Assembly: GCA_009746045.1 (NCBI GenBank)
Contig: RPFO01000470.1
Location: 1 to 23,067 of the forward strand
Length of the DNA stretch: 23,067 nucleotides
Origin: Mesostigma viride
Lineage: Eukaryota > Streptophyta > Mesostigmatophyceae > Mesostigmatales > Mesostigmataceae
Direction: 5' to 3'
In this document: positions 8,396 to 17,026 of the stretch, in pieces
Layout of the letters: every line of letters starts with the position of its first letter
Numbering within the stretch: position 1 is the stretch's first letter
Notes under the pieces: model-generated
What the model saw: the letters and a program-made list of their open reading frames with translations, nothing else
Database searches by the model: none
What the model was told of the DNA's origin: nothing
Made by a program: the position numbers and the translations under genes

Positions 8396-8741
8396 GAGAC
8401 AATTTTTTGGCTCGAGGCTTTTTATACCCTACGGGGTGGATCCTTGGGCGCCCTCGAGGCCGTTTCGGTTCGTGTCGTTTTTCCGTTTTGGAGGGTGAGC
8501 GCCCACGTGGACGCCTGCGATCGCCCACCAAGGCGAGGATGGCCAATCGGATTTCGGGGCTCATGTCGTGACAGGTGGACGGAATCGTGTCGTGGTGGCC
8601 TGCTTCTTGAAGGATCCTGACGACACGTTCTAGAGTTTTCTGCCCCAGTCGAGAACCCGAACAATATCGGAGGAGTGCTTGGGTGTCCAACACGTACTCC
8701 TTCTCGGCGCCTGCGTATCGTTTGATGGACGGAATATCCAT
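8247..8741 (-). CDS. Hypothetical AT-hook protein
   Basis: A 164-residue frame with a helical, hydrophobic first 75 residues followed by basic sequence with two AT-hook-like cores, RPRGRSP (about 77-83) and KRPRGRPRIHP (about 93-103). AT-hooks bind the minor groove of AT-rich DNA, so a nuclear, DNA-binding role is inferred. It starts 22 bp after the ATPase stop and its last 150 bp overlap the recombinase start in another frame, where sequence quality looks poorer (Arg/Gly/Glu-rich). The recombinase TATA box lies inside it. The real C-terminus could be shorter if a frame error is present. No family recognised. Confidence 0.55.
   Translation of the reverse strand: MDIPSIKRYAGAEKEYVLDTQALLRYCSGSRLGQKTLERVVRILQEAGHHDTIPSTCHDMSPEIRLAILALVGDRRRPRGRSPSKTEKRHEPKRPRGRPRIHPVGYKKPRAKKLSHVQSSDDGDRRGASRAMATGPGEEASNRPRPDELHLGEKQGQEGRLESQ
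8418..8426 (-). promoter_or_regulatory. TATA box for tyrosine recombinase
   Basis: TATAAAAAG on the minus strand, 23 bp before the first recombinase ATG. The same TATAAAAA octamer lies at a similar distance before the C2H2 finger gene at 13501-13508. Confidence 0.6.
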
Positions 8742-8763
8742 AGTATATCATGTTCAGAGAAAA

Positions 8764-9647
8764 TTATTTTATCGAGAGAAATGTATTGAAGTTTCGACGA
8801 AACATTTTTTTCGGGTCGCGCTGGTCGAAGTCGACAGCGAAGAAGTCGTGAGGATCGTCCTTGACGGCGTGGTCCCATAGCGCGAGAAACTCGTCCGGCG
8901 CCACAGCCCCCGCGCTCTCTTCCGCGATCTGTCGCGCGGCTCGATGGTCCTTCGTTCTGAACAGCGCAAGAAACGATATATTCGCTCGCACTGCTCGTGG
9001 TACGCCACCGCTTGTGTACGCCTGTGTCAGGAAAATCATGCTCGTGAGGAAGTGTCTGTGTTTGAACGCGAAAGCCGCAACAGCGTTTTTGCTAGAGCTC
9101 TGATAGAGGGCACTGCCTTGCATGTCGTCTATCAGAATGAGCGACGAAGGAGGACCGTGCTCGAACCTTGTCGCAGGTTTATCCCAGTTCATTGCATCAA
9201 GGCGTAGGTACATGGAGAGGTCCATGAGTTCTGCGTTTTTTTCCCATCCACGTATTCGCGTTTGAACGTTTCCCAGACCTTGAGATCGTCCTTGTACCTC
9301 TCGTATTCGTGGAGGTCAGACTTTATATGATCTATCATCCCATCGAATGCCAGGTTAGAGTAGACTTCCATCGTCATAGCTGGTTCCGGGAGCTCATTGT
9401 ATTTTGGCTCCGTGTGGGCACTCCCTGAAATGAGGTACAGCTTGTCGAATGAGTTTTTAGCAAAGTAAGCCTTCGCCATGTTGACTGCCGATGTAGTTTT
9501 CCCAGACCGTCGAGCTCCGCAGAAGTTTGCGATGAAATGAAGACTCGGCATATTCGGTGGAGCAGGACGCTGTGGGGCGTATCGTTGCTTGATGTCTTTG
9601 TTCTCAAGTGAATGAATTCGTCGCTCTTCGATGATAGCCATTATCAT
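8764..9647 (-). CDS. A32-like genome-packaging ATPase, interrupted by a -1 frame change
   Basis: Predicted FtsK/HerA-superfamily motor that pumps viral DNA into capsids. The first frame (9647 to the A7 run at 9242-9236) holds Walker A GARRSGKTT at residues 44-52. The second frame (from the run down to 8764) holds Walker B LILIDD, the sensor-like FLTQAY and a VPRAVRANI stretch typical of the PLV/virophage ATPases. A single -1 shift at the A7 run joins them into about 294 residues. Without it the product stops at residue 152, lacking Walker B. The cause may be a sequencing or natural indel in the homopolymer, or programmed -1 slippage. The gene lies 12 bp downstream of the coiled-coil gene and 22 bp upstream of the AT-hook gene, suggesting joint transcription. 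Confidence 0.85.
9236..9242 (-). other. A7 homopolymer at the ATPase frame change
   Basis: On the gene strand the run reads GGG AAA AAA ACG in the first frame. Re-reading one A gives AAC GCA GAA in the second frame. A AAA AAA fits the X XXY YYZ form of -1 slippery sites. It is equally a prime site for a homopolymer length error. Confidence 0.7.
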
Positions 9648-9659
9648 TCTGAAGACATT

Positions 9660-10187
9660 TTAATCGTCCAGACTAGCAAGGAGAGACGCGCGGATGGCGG
9701 CCATGCGCATCTCGTATGGCGTCATCGCGACAGGTGGCGGTGGTGGAGGTGGGAGCTGTCGGGTCTTGATCGGGGGTGGCGGAGAGTCCGGCTCTGTCTC
9801 CTTGGGCTTTCGACCCCGTCTTGGTTTTGGCGTGTCGGCGGGGGTTGAGGCGACGGAATCTTCAGCGAGAAGGCGTTCAATCCGCGATTTGTTGCGGGCT
9901 TCTTGCAGCTCGAGTTCGACTAGCCTTTGCCGCTGAATCTCCAATTCCTTTGCAAGGACCTTTCGTTTCGTTATCTCTGCCTCCTTTTCCTCGTTTCGTC
10001 TCTTCTCCCTCTCGGCTTTTGCGCGTTGCTGGTAAACCCTCATTTTGTCGCGAAGGGCTTTTTTCTGTTCATCATTCAGCGGTTGTCCCTTTCGAATTGT
10101 CTTGACCAGGTCAACCTGCTCTTCCCGCGTCTCGGCGAAGGTTTCGTCTTGGTAGCTCGTTGGGGTCTCTGAAGCCTCAGAGGCCAT
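9660..10187 (-). CDS. Hypothetical coiled-coil, AT-hook and polyproline protein
   Basis: A 175-residue protein of low complexity but clear organisation. Residues about 37-110 are a charged, Glu/Lys/Arg-rich predicted coiled coil. About 120-130 is a basic AT-hook-like patch (PRRGRKPKE). A proline-rich segment follows (SPPPP and a run of seven prolines), then a short conserved-looking tail (MTPYEMRMAAIRASLLASL). It is the first gene of the leftward block, beginning 24 bp from the divergent structural block. Dimerisation and DNA or chromatin contact are inferred. No family recognised. Confidence 0.7.
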   Translation of the reverse strand: MASEASETPTSYQDETFAETREEQVDLVKTIRKGQPLNDEQKKALRDKMRVYQQRAKAEREKRRNEEKEAEITKRKVLAKELEIQRQRLVELELQEARNKSRIERLLAEDSVASTPADTPKPRRGRKPKETEPDSPPPPIKTRQLPPPPPPPVAMTPYEMRMAAIRASLLASLDD

Positions 10188-10211
10188 GTTTATATTCTAG
10201 GTAGATAATAA
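10188..10211. promoter_or_regulatory. Compact divergent promoter between the two gene blocks
   Basis: Only 24 bp separate the start codons of the leftward coiled-coil gene and the rightward 511-residue gene. The spacer is AT-rich, with TATATTC on one strand and TATAAAC on the other. Core promoter elements must therefore overlap each other or extend into the coding regions. Confidence 0.5.
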
Positions 10212-11747
10212 ATGGTCGTTCTAACAACATTGAGCAGACCGACCAATCTCGCCACCGGGTTAACGCTCGACCCTGAAATGGAGGAGCGTGTTTCTAACAT
10301 CGAAACAGACATAGATGGGCTTCAAGCTAGCGTTACGTTACTTCTTGGCACTTCACATCCATTCGATGAGTCACTCGTTGTCGACGGATTCAAAATTTTC
10401 TACCCGAGCCAGCCGACAAATGTGCGACTCGGAGACAATTACGACGACGAGACCGCAAGCGACCCATCGGAACTTGCTTACAGTCTCGTCGTGAATGGGT
10501 ATTCCTATTTTAAATCAGGGACTACTTTAGTCGACGATCTCACTCTAAATGAACCTTACCTTACGGCGAAAGTGGGAGCAACCCAGTACCACGTCTTCGA
10601 CTTTAGCCCTGATACGTTGCTAGACCCTGGTGGCAGAGTCCTGACCCGCGCGCAATTGGACTACCTTTTTGACCAACACGGGGTAGGCAAAACGTCGATA
10701 GCTAACTTGAACGGGGATTTCGTCCTCCATCTCGAAGACGGGACGACCGTGTCGCACCAAAACGCGTTCAACGTCATCAATGACCAGGATGTGCGAGTCC
10801 AGCTGCCCTACAACGTTACGAATGGCGACGCGAGTGGAATCTGTAAGTTTACCTATCGCGACTACCACACGACCCAGGCGCGCACGGGGGAGAGCGTTGT
10901 GGACGGAGAGGTAGGATATCCATACTTTTCCGACTCTTTCTATGGTCTCGGCGGATCTCGATTTAACGGCCTCCCTCTCCGCGTGGAGTTGTTGTCTTTC
11001 GCCACGATTCGCGACGACAACCGCCGCCTTCCACTAACTGGGAGATCCTTCACCATCACGCGTACATACTCGCCACTGACGGACTGGCGAATGGGTCCGA
11101 TTGACCCTGTGAACGCACTCTACTGGAGCACCAATCCAACCACCGCTAATTGGGAGGTCGTAGAGGGAACGACCCTCAAACAGGGCATAAAGATGACGAC
11201 CCCCTTCGCATACCAACGCAAACTCCCCATCAGGTGGTACATGAATTCCACCCAGCTCACGCCGACCACTCCGACCATCGGCGGAGTCTCCCTCTCGCAA
11301 AACGGGGGACTGCGCGGGGAAGACGCCGTAATCACCGCGCCAGTCGCGGCAGATAGTAACAAGTATATGAACTACGAGATAGACGTCTACAACGACTCGA
11401 CCCTCACCTCCTACACCACCCACAAAGGAGGGGTGATGGTATGCGTTTCAAAAATGAGCCAACTGCACTCCGGCATCCGGACACCAAGTTCCTACATTTC
11501 ATATCTAAATCCTGTAAAAATCGCGATCAACGGCGTCTACGCGGACCATGATGTGGGGTGGGGAAAGTCGTTGCCTCCTCTCACCGGTTTTCATCTGTTG
11601 GCGAACGGAGTATCTCAAGGGGCCTTGGATGGGACGTTGAAGACAACGACGTTTCAAAATCCATCCGAAGGCGATGATGTAGAACTCAGATACAGGATCG
11701 TAACCGTAAAGGACTCGCCAAACCTGTCAGGAGGACCGTGGAGATAG
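10212..11747 (+). CDS. Putative large virion protein (spike or fibre-like), function unknown
   Basis: An intact frame of 511 residues heading the structural block. Residues about 23-45 form a short heptad-like helix (EERVSNIETDIDGL), a common trimerisation feature. The rest is rich in Thr, Ser, Asn, Gly, Asp and Tyr and looks beta-structured, as in phage and virus attachment proteins. There is no signal peptide or membrane segment. The next, decayed gene starts essentially at its stop, and a frame change near 11738 would read straight into that downstream sequence, so the protein may once have been longer. A virion role is inferred from position and composition only. Confidence 0.65.
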   Translation: MVVLTTLSRPTNLATGLTLDPEMEERVSNIETDIDGLQASVTLLLGTSHPFDESLVVDGFKIFYPSQPTNVRLGDNYDDETASDPSELAYSLVVNGYSYFKSGTTLVDDLTLNEPYLTAKVGATQYHVFDFSPDTLLDPGGRVLTRAQLDYLFDQHGVGKTSIANLNGDFVLHLEDGTTVSHQNAFNVINDQDVRVQLPYNVTNGDASGICKFTYRDYHTTQARTGESVVDGEVGYPYFSDSFYGLGGSRFNGLPLRVELLSFATIRDDNRRLPLTGRSFTITRTYSPLTDWRMGPIDPVNALYWSTNPTTANWEVVEGTTLKQGIKMTTPFAYQRKLPIRWYMNSTQLTPTTPTIGGVSLSQNGGLRGEDAVITAPVAADSNKYMNYEIDVYNDSTLTSYTTHKGGVMVCVSKMSQLHSGIRTPSSYISYLNPVKIAINGVYADHDVGWGKSLPPLTGFHLLANGVSQGALDGTLKTTTFQNPSEGDDVELRYRIVTVKDSPNLSGGPWR

Positions 11748-13480
11748 ACGGCCCCGCTACGACGCTCCATTCTCTAGAATCATTCTCGCGCCACTCCGTG
11801 ACCACGCTGCAAGCAGAAGCTTCGAAATACTACTTTGAAGGGTCTCCCGAAAAATTCTTTTTTGTAAAAACAGCCACTCCGGCACCAAGCAAATGTGTTG
11901 TTTTTTCAGAGCAGCTCATAGACGGCCCATTTCTATTGTGTTTTCGGCTATATTTGGGCAGCAACGATGCTTTCGTTCGTTTGCAGAAAATACTATGTCT
12001 TTGACGAATAAATATCACCCGGCCACGACAGATGCCCATCAGAATTGGAGAAATGCGGCTACGACGCATTGGGGTATGCTGGGTATCAATCTGCACCATA
12101 GTGACTATGCACTCGACCTGTTTGACAATCTGAAGTCGAAGGTTCGATACACGTTAAACTCATCATGGAGACAACAAAACAGCTACTGGGTGGCATTTCG
12201 AAGAAAATCGGATGGGAAGTGAGCGTTATATATCAAAAACAACTCCTCAAAACTTAGTGAAATGACAAAATCTCAAACTCGTCCGGTATATTTACAACCA
12301 TCCTACAGACATTATTGACCCGTACATTCCGATGCCCCTCCGACCATTTTCCACTTGAGCGGAGAGTACCACGGCGCGTATGTCTGGCCAATCAAAGATG
12401 ACCTACAAGACATAGAGTTCGACTCCTAAAAACCAACAATCCTTCCGGAGCGTACACGGCCGTGGAGACGTGTTGGAGCTGCGTCACAGGTCCACCTCGT
12501 CGAGGAATTGTAGCATTTTTGGCAAATATAGCGTCACAAAACCCGTACCGGGTGTGGCGGATACTTGGTTTAAGGAGCTAACACTCACGAATGAGAGTGT
12601 CATCCGCACGGTTGTTAAGTGTCCCGATGTTCAATACGGCGTGCAAATGAACCAATATACTGCCAAAATATATGGGATTCTACCAGCTCGTCAGTCGGTG
12701 AGGAAGTTTTATGTAAGACTTGGATTTTCAAACACCAAGTTGAGCAATGATCCGTTGCTTATCAGCGTAGTCGTTGGAGAAGCGTGGACTGGCGGTTTTT
12801 CTACAACACAATTCAAAATCCTCGTCGTACGTTGACATAACCTGTGATCATATTTCACTGGTTGATCCTCCAGTTACTGGTATGATCCATTTGGCGACCG
12901 TGACGTTCCAGGTATTAGATCCAACAGTATCTGGCCCGAGCCCGCTTTTATTTGCTTCTAGCCTAAGCTACTATTATGGTTCAAGCCTGTCGTCAATTGG
13001 CGGCAATCACGGGATGGACGTGGCCCTGTATGAAGATGTCCGAGAAACTAGGCGTATATCGCACACGATTTGGAAGCAGATTCTGGTCGGTTGAGGCAGC
13101 CCATATACGACTACCCGCTTCCGCAATTTTGGCACGGCGCCCCTGTGGCCGTGATGTCTTTCCACGACCCGGCCACGCAATCGGAACTAACTCTTCCGAC
13201 CGCGTTGACCAATATCCTTGTCAGGTTAACATTTGATAACAACCCACCAACGATTCTCGACATATCAAACCCATATCGCTTAACGGCTAGCGGCCTGTCC
13301 GTCTGGCCGGTAAACGTTATAATTGGCAGCAACTGGAATGTTGTTTCAGGATACGAGGAGGATGACGGGGTGTTTGAAATCGCATTGCGGATTCCTCGCA
13401 TCACCACTGACACGTCAACAAACATAGCGTTCTACGGCGTTTTGCAAGTCGCGCGCTGGAAAAATGGCCGTGTCGACTAA
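11748..13480 (+). pseudogene. Decayed structural-type gene, broken by many frame changes
   Basis: Protein-like sequence continues for 1.7 kb but no frame stays open. Good stretches are about 11738-12004, about 11998-12222 (SLTNKYHPATTDAHQNW onward), 12520-12835 (VADTWFKELTLTNESV onward), about 12835-13094 and 13070-13480 (ending LQVARWKNGRVD). They fall in all three forward frames, with stops between, and 12230-12470 is the most degraded. Composition (Thr/Ser/Asn-rich, beta-like) resembles virion surface proteins. DNA here is more AT-rich than in the capsid-core genes, which could mean a separately acquired gene. No family recognised. Confidence 0.6.
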
Positions 13481-13500
13481 CAAGACCCTCACTTGGACGT

Positions 13501-13508
13501 TATAAAAA
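13501..13508 (+). promoter_or_regulatory. TATA box for the C2H2 finger gene
   Basis: TATAAAAA lies 20 bp before the ATG at 13528, the same octamer and similar spacing as upstream of the recombinase gene. AT-rich sequences also precede the capsid gene (15480-15490), the 56-residue ORF (16802-16811) and the fibre gene (about 17010-17020). Confidence 0.55.
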
Positions 13509-13527
13509 TCTATGATTATATGCAGAA

Positions 13528-14031
13528 ATGGCAAGGCGTCAGAAATCAGCACGGCGCCGTCCTTCAAGTAAAAGGGGAAAACCGAAGCGTAAGGTCGCAC
13601 CCCAGTCGCAGGTGACCGCTTCATCGACCAACACCATTGTCATCCACAGCGCGCCGGTCCGAAGAGCGGTGAACAAAGGGAAGGTCGCAGAGGCGCGAGG
13701 GTTCAAGGATGCCCTTCTCATGGCGTCAGTGATGGCGAACTCTAGACCGGTCGCGTACCCCCCATTGTCCGCGTATGCCCAACCGGCCCCTGTCGCGCCG
13801 GCTCCCGAACCGGTTGTCGTCGATGAAGCAGTGGCGGCACCCCCGGAGCCTGCGGGTGTACCTGTCGGGAAACGAGTCCAGGTGGGAGGCGCGAGGTGGA
13901 AATGCCCACAACCCGGGTGTAAGAGCACGTTCGCAAACGAAAAAAACCTCCTGCTGCATCTCAGGAGGGTCCACAACACGGTCGTGGGAATTCCAAAAGA
14001 AGGCGCTGAAAAAAATCTCACAGAAGAGTAA
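13528..14031 (+). CDS. Basic C2H2 zinc-finger protein
   Basis: A 167-residue protein. The first 25 residues are strongly basic (RRQKSARRRP, KRGKPKRK), fitting a nuclear-localisation or DNA-condensing tail. About 77-112 is Ala/Pro/Val-rich linker. The C-terminus carries one classical C2H2 finger with C126, C131, H144 and H149 (spacing C-x4-C-x12-H-x4-H). It lies immediately before the minor and major capsid genes and 2 bp before the next gene. Possible roles are a genome-associated core protein or a late-gene regulator; the sequence does not decide between them. Confidence 0.75.
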   Translation: MARRQKSARRRPSSKRGKPKRKVAPQSQVTASSTNTIVIHSAPVRRAVNKGKVAEARGFKDALLMASVMANSRPVAYPPLSAYAQPAPVAPAPEPVVVDEAVAAPPEPAGVPVGKRVQVGGARWKCPQPGCKSTFANEKNLLLHLRRVHNTVVGIPKEGAEKNLTEE

Positions 14032-14033
14032 AC

Positions 14034-14378
14034 ATGAGCAGCCCGCTGTTCACTGACGCCGAGATGCTCGAGATCTCTCAATGGATGACCCTCCATCCAA
14101 ATGTCCCACGAGAGTTCATTGAGGCAGCCATGCTCTACTGTAAGAAGAAGCCACTCACAGGGAAGACAAGGCGCGCCATGAAAAGGGCATCGGCGAAAAT
14201 TGAGGAAGGCGTCGTCAAGGTTTTTGGGACAAACGAAATTACTTCTGAGCTATTGTCAGAAGAAGTGGCCGATGAAGGAGTTCATCCAGGAAACGCTGAC
14301 ACTCACTCTTCGCACGGAGAACCGAACTCGCGGGACGCTAGTGGATCCGGTATGGGACATCCCGGCGGGACTCCTTGA
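14034..14378 (+). CDS. Small basic hypothetical protein overlapping the penton gene
   Basis: A 114-residue frame. Residues 1-75 look like a compact helical domain (FTDAEMLEISQWM, then a KKKPLTGKTRRAMKRASAK basic stretch). The last 40 residues are Gly/Ser/His-rich and overlap the start of the penton-like gene in another frame, so the tail may be unstructured. It begins 2 bp after the finger gene stop, which suggests co-transcription. No family recognised. Confidence 0.55.
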   Translation: MSSPLFTDAEMLEISQWMTLHPNVPREFIEAAMLYCKKKPLTGKTRRAMKRASAKIEEGVVKVFGTNEITSELLSEEVADEGVHPGNADTHSSHGEPNSRDASGSGMGHPGGTP

Positions 14379-15135
14379 CGATTATCACGACGTCGGGCTT
14401 ACCCTCATGACCATCCCGTTTGAACAGACTCACATCAGCGAAGGAAACCGATACTTCACTGTCCGTTTGTCTGGCAGCGAGTCCCCTACGAAGGTGACCT
14501 TGCCGCTCGGCTCGTACACGACTATCGAAAACCGAAAAAACATAGAGGAAGCTTTGAAGGCGGTAGATCCTGGGTTCTCGGTCACGTACAACAGGGCGAC
14601 TAGTCTTTTTACCGTGACAAATGCCACCGAGTTCTCTGTCGCGGTGGATGAGCCCACGGGCCGGGTGTTGGGGCTCATGGAAGGATCATATCCTTTCACA
14701 GGTGTCCTCGCTAGCAACCGGCCAGCAACGAATGGGAGACTGAGAATGGTGTATGTATACAGCGACATCGTTCGAGGAAACGTGATATCATCGTCGACAG
14801 GCACGGGATATGGAGGCCTTTTGGCCGTCTGTCCCAACATGTCGCAGTTCTTAGAACCCATTGTTTGGCAGGCAGCGACCCCTTTGTGGCAGCATCTCAA
14901 GGACTCTCCCAGCAACATCACGATCCGACTGCTCGACGAGGACGACGCTCCTATAACTGTCTACTCGGATTGGGCTCTTCAGCTCTCCTTCCGCATAAGC
15001 CCTCAGAAGGCGATGGGAATAGAGGCGAGGAAGATCGGGAGCGTTTTGAAGTATATGGCCCTTGACAGGACCGTCCAGCCACAAACCAGATTTATTTCTC
15101 AGCCATCTAGTACTATCGAGGACGATGAAAGTTAA
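14272..15135 (+). CDS. Minor capsid (penton-like) protein
   Basis: The chosen start at 14272 (MKEFIQETLTLTL) gives 287 residues. The longer frame from 14200 adds 24 residues lying inside the upstream gene and is less likely. The product is beta-rich and looks like the single-jelly-roll penton proteins of PLVs and virophages: an N-terminal strand leading into the DIPAGLLDDYHDVGLTLMTI segment, a middle with FTVRLSGSESP and a later SDWALQLSFRIS strand. It would form the pentameric vertices of an icosahedral capsid. Its position two genes before the major capsid protein supports this. Its stop overlaps the next start. Confidence 0.7.
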   Translation: MKEFIQETLTLTLRTENRTRGTLVDPVWDIPAGLLDDYHDVGLTLMTIPFEQTHISEGNRYFTVRLSGSESPTKVTLPLGSYTTIENRKNIEEALKAVDPGFSVTYNRATSLFTVTNATEFSVAVDEPTGRVLGLMEGSYPFTGVLASNRPATNGRLRMVYVYSDIVRGNVISSSTGTGYGGLLAVCPNMSQFLEPIVWQAATPLWQHLKDSPSNITIRLLDEDDAPITVYSDWALQLSFRISPQKAMGIEARKIGSVLKYMALDRTVQPQTRFISQPSSTIEDDES

Positions 15136-15481
15136 TTTTGGAGCAATCGGAAACGTGGCTAGACGCGTGGGAGAGTTTGCCGGCAACGCTATCAAGAGGG
15201 TCGGCGACGGGGCGGCCATCGTGTCAGCTGTCAAGAAAGCCGGGCACGTCGCTGGCGAAGTCATCTCAAAAATTGGCGACGGGGCGCGGGCTGCCAAACA
15301 GGCGGCGGGCATTGTCGATTCCGCGCTCGGACACATCCCATCCAACATGATCGCGAAGAGTACGCTGCTCGGGAAAGCGTACTCGGTCGCAAACACTGGT
15401 CTGAGCGCCTTGTCCAACCTCGAAAGACGGGTTGATGGAGCGAAGGTAAAAAATCCCATACTCGGCCAGCTTCTTCAGTAA
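15125..15481 (+). CDS. Ala/Gly-rich amphipathic virion protein (adenovirus VI-like role suspected)
   Basis: The start at 15125 overlaps the penton gene stop by 11 bp. An earlier in-frame ATG at 15062 lies wholly inside that gene. The 118 residues are rich in Ala, Gly, Val, Ile and Lys and predict amphipathic helices. A motif recurs: RVGDGAAIVSAVKKAG at about 26-41 and KIGDGARAAKQAAG at about 49-62. Small amphipathic, membrane-active internal proteins occur beside capsid genes in polintons, virophages and adenoviruses. The resemblance is in composition and position, not in recognisable homology. Confidence 0.65.
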   Translation: MKVNFGAIGNVARRVGEFAGNAIKRVGDGAAIVSAVKKAGHVAGEVISKIGDGARAAKQAAGIVDSALGHIPSNMIAKSTLLGKAYSVANTGLSALSNLERRVDGAKVKNPILGQLLQ

Positions 15482-15496
15482 AAATATCTCATTCGA

Positions 15497-16801
15497 ATGT
15501 ATACACAATCTATGGCTTCGGACAATTCCTGGTACTCGCGCGCTATCCCCAAGTCCATGCAATACCTCGTGAAGGCGCTGGGTCAGCACACGACTCAACG
15601 AGTCCATCTCAGCACCCTCTCAGCAAGCGACGGCATCAAACAAGGGTCTGTGGTCGCGGTCCGCCTCCCCACGTCCGGGTTCGTGGACTTGCACTCCTTC
15701 GCAATGTTTTTCACGGGGACCCCCACGACCACGGCGGGGTTCGCAAAGTTCCCCGCGTACACGTCCTCCATCATCAGGCGCCTCGAGGTACTGGCAGGAG
15801 GTCAGACCGTCGACAGCATCAACGACTACTCCCAGCTGTTCCATACGCTGCTCTCGGTGCACGGCGGTGTCGAGTACAATCTCGCGCAGGCTCCCGCTGG
15901 TTGGTCGAAGAATAACAACATCGTCACCGCTGACGTGGCTGGCACTCTCACAAACAACGTGAAGGCAAACACCGCAGTGGACGGCGTCATTGACCACTTT
16001 TTGGGATTCCTGAGCGGCGAGCCTCGGATCGTGGATCTGAGTCTCTTCCCCCCCATCGAGATCCGAATCACACTCATGGACGGAGGGGTGATGCTTCCTA
16101 GCGTGGCGCAGCAGCTGCTGGCGTGGCATCGTGGCCGTTGAGCAGCGACAGGTGTTGGTTTCGAACTGAGCAACATCCACTTTAGCATCGACACGTACAG
16201 GTTCCAAGAAGATATCGTGGGCCAGATTTTCTCGTCCAGGCTTGCCGAGGGTGGAACTCTCTCCTTCAAGTGGCGGACGTGGCAGTCCACCAAACAGTCG
16301 CTCGGGACTCGCACTCCCTATGCCATCAAGGCGTCGCTGTCTTCCGCGTCCGCCAGCAAACTCCTGGCGATTCAGGTTGCTGCCGGCGCGGACGTGACCA
16401 ACGCATCTGGCAATACGATGTTCAATCACATCGCGGATGGTATGACTTCCTACCAATACGACATCAACGGATCCAACCTGGCGCCTGGATACCGTACGAA
16501 CGCAACGGAGGCGTGGATCAATCTGTTGTCCGCGTTCGGTGACCAAGGGAATGTTTTGTCCTGTGTCCGTGAGGGCATGACTCCTACCACGTGGCTAAAC
16601 AACAACTTCACGATGGCGTGTCACCTTAATATGCCGTGTGCCGGTCCAGAGTACATGAGCGGCCTTGACCTTCGTGGCACGGCATCGGTGGTCACGCTGC
16701 GAGTCGAGAAGGGAGCAACGGACTGCATTTCCTACATCTTCACGGAATGCGAATCAAAGATGGACATCGCTGCAGGCAGGCAGGCAGCCGTGTACCTCTA
16801 A
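15497..16801 (+). CDS. Double-jelly-roll major capsid protein with one in-frame TGA
   Basis: Forms the hexon-like trimers of the capsid. The frame runs from 15497 (alternative ATG 15512) to the stop at 16799-16801, about 434 codons, broken only by TGA at 16139-16141 (codon 215). The same frame resumes directly after it. PLV-type features are the N-terminal QGSVVAVRLPTSGFVDLHS strand, SSIIRRLEVLAGGQTV with following NDYSQLFHTLL, the FPPIEIRITLMDGG end of the first jelly roll, and the GFELSNIHFSIDTYRF start of the next. Between about 16107 and 16150 a -1 frame reads without the stop (Ala-rich, then SWPLSSD), so two compensating indels are an alternative to a true stop. Coding quality is high on both sides. 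Confidence 0.88.
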
Positions 16802-16829
16802 AAAATATATACGTGTGTAATGACAAACG

Positions 16830-17000
16830 ATGGACTACTTTCGAGACCCTAGCATCACAGCTAATCCGTTTAACAGGTTGAAGTTGATTTTTGACATTCC
16901 TGAAATGGCAGATTCTGGTCTGTCCATGACAATGCCAGCTAGACGAGCATTGCCCCTTCTCCCCACCTTCAAGTATCCGCTACCAAACTCTAAAAAATAA
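16830..17000 (+). CDS. Small hypothetical protein (56 residues)
   Basis: A short open frame fills the gap between the capsid and fibre genes. It starts MDYFRDPSITANPFNRLKL and ends PTFKYPLPNSKK before TAA. An AT-rich ATATATA motif lies 18-26 bp upstream, matching the spacing of other promoters here. There is no predicted membrane segment. The Pro/Leu/Arg-rich middle is featureless. Compact placement and promoter support it, but it is too short to be sure. Confidence 0.45.
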   Translation: MDYFRDPSITANPFNRLKLIFDIPEMADSGLSMTMPARRALPLLPTFKYPLPNSKK

Positions 17001-17026
17001 TGTGACGATGATATTATATTAGCTCC

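Noticed and set aside
7825-8620. Plus-strand and alternative minus-strand frames of 120-233 codons opposite the recombinase
   Set aside because: They are shadows of the recombinase, whose catalytic residues fix the true frame.
15620-16546. A 308-codon minus-strand frame opposite the capsid gene
   Set aside because: It mirrors the capsid coding sequence and has the Arg/Gly/Val-rich composition of an antisense shadow.
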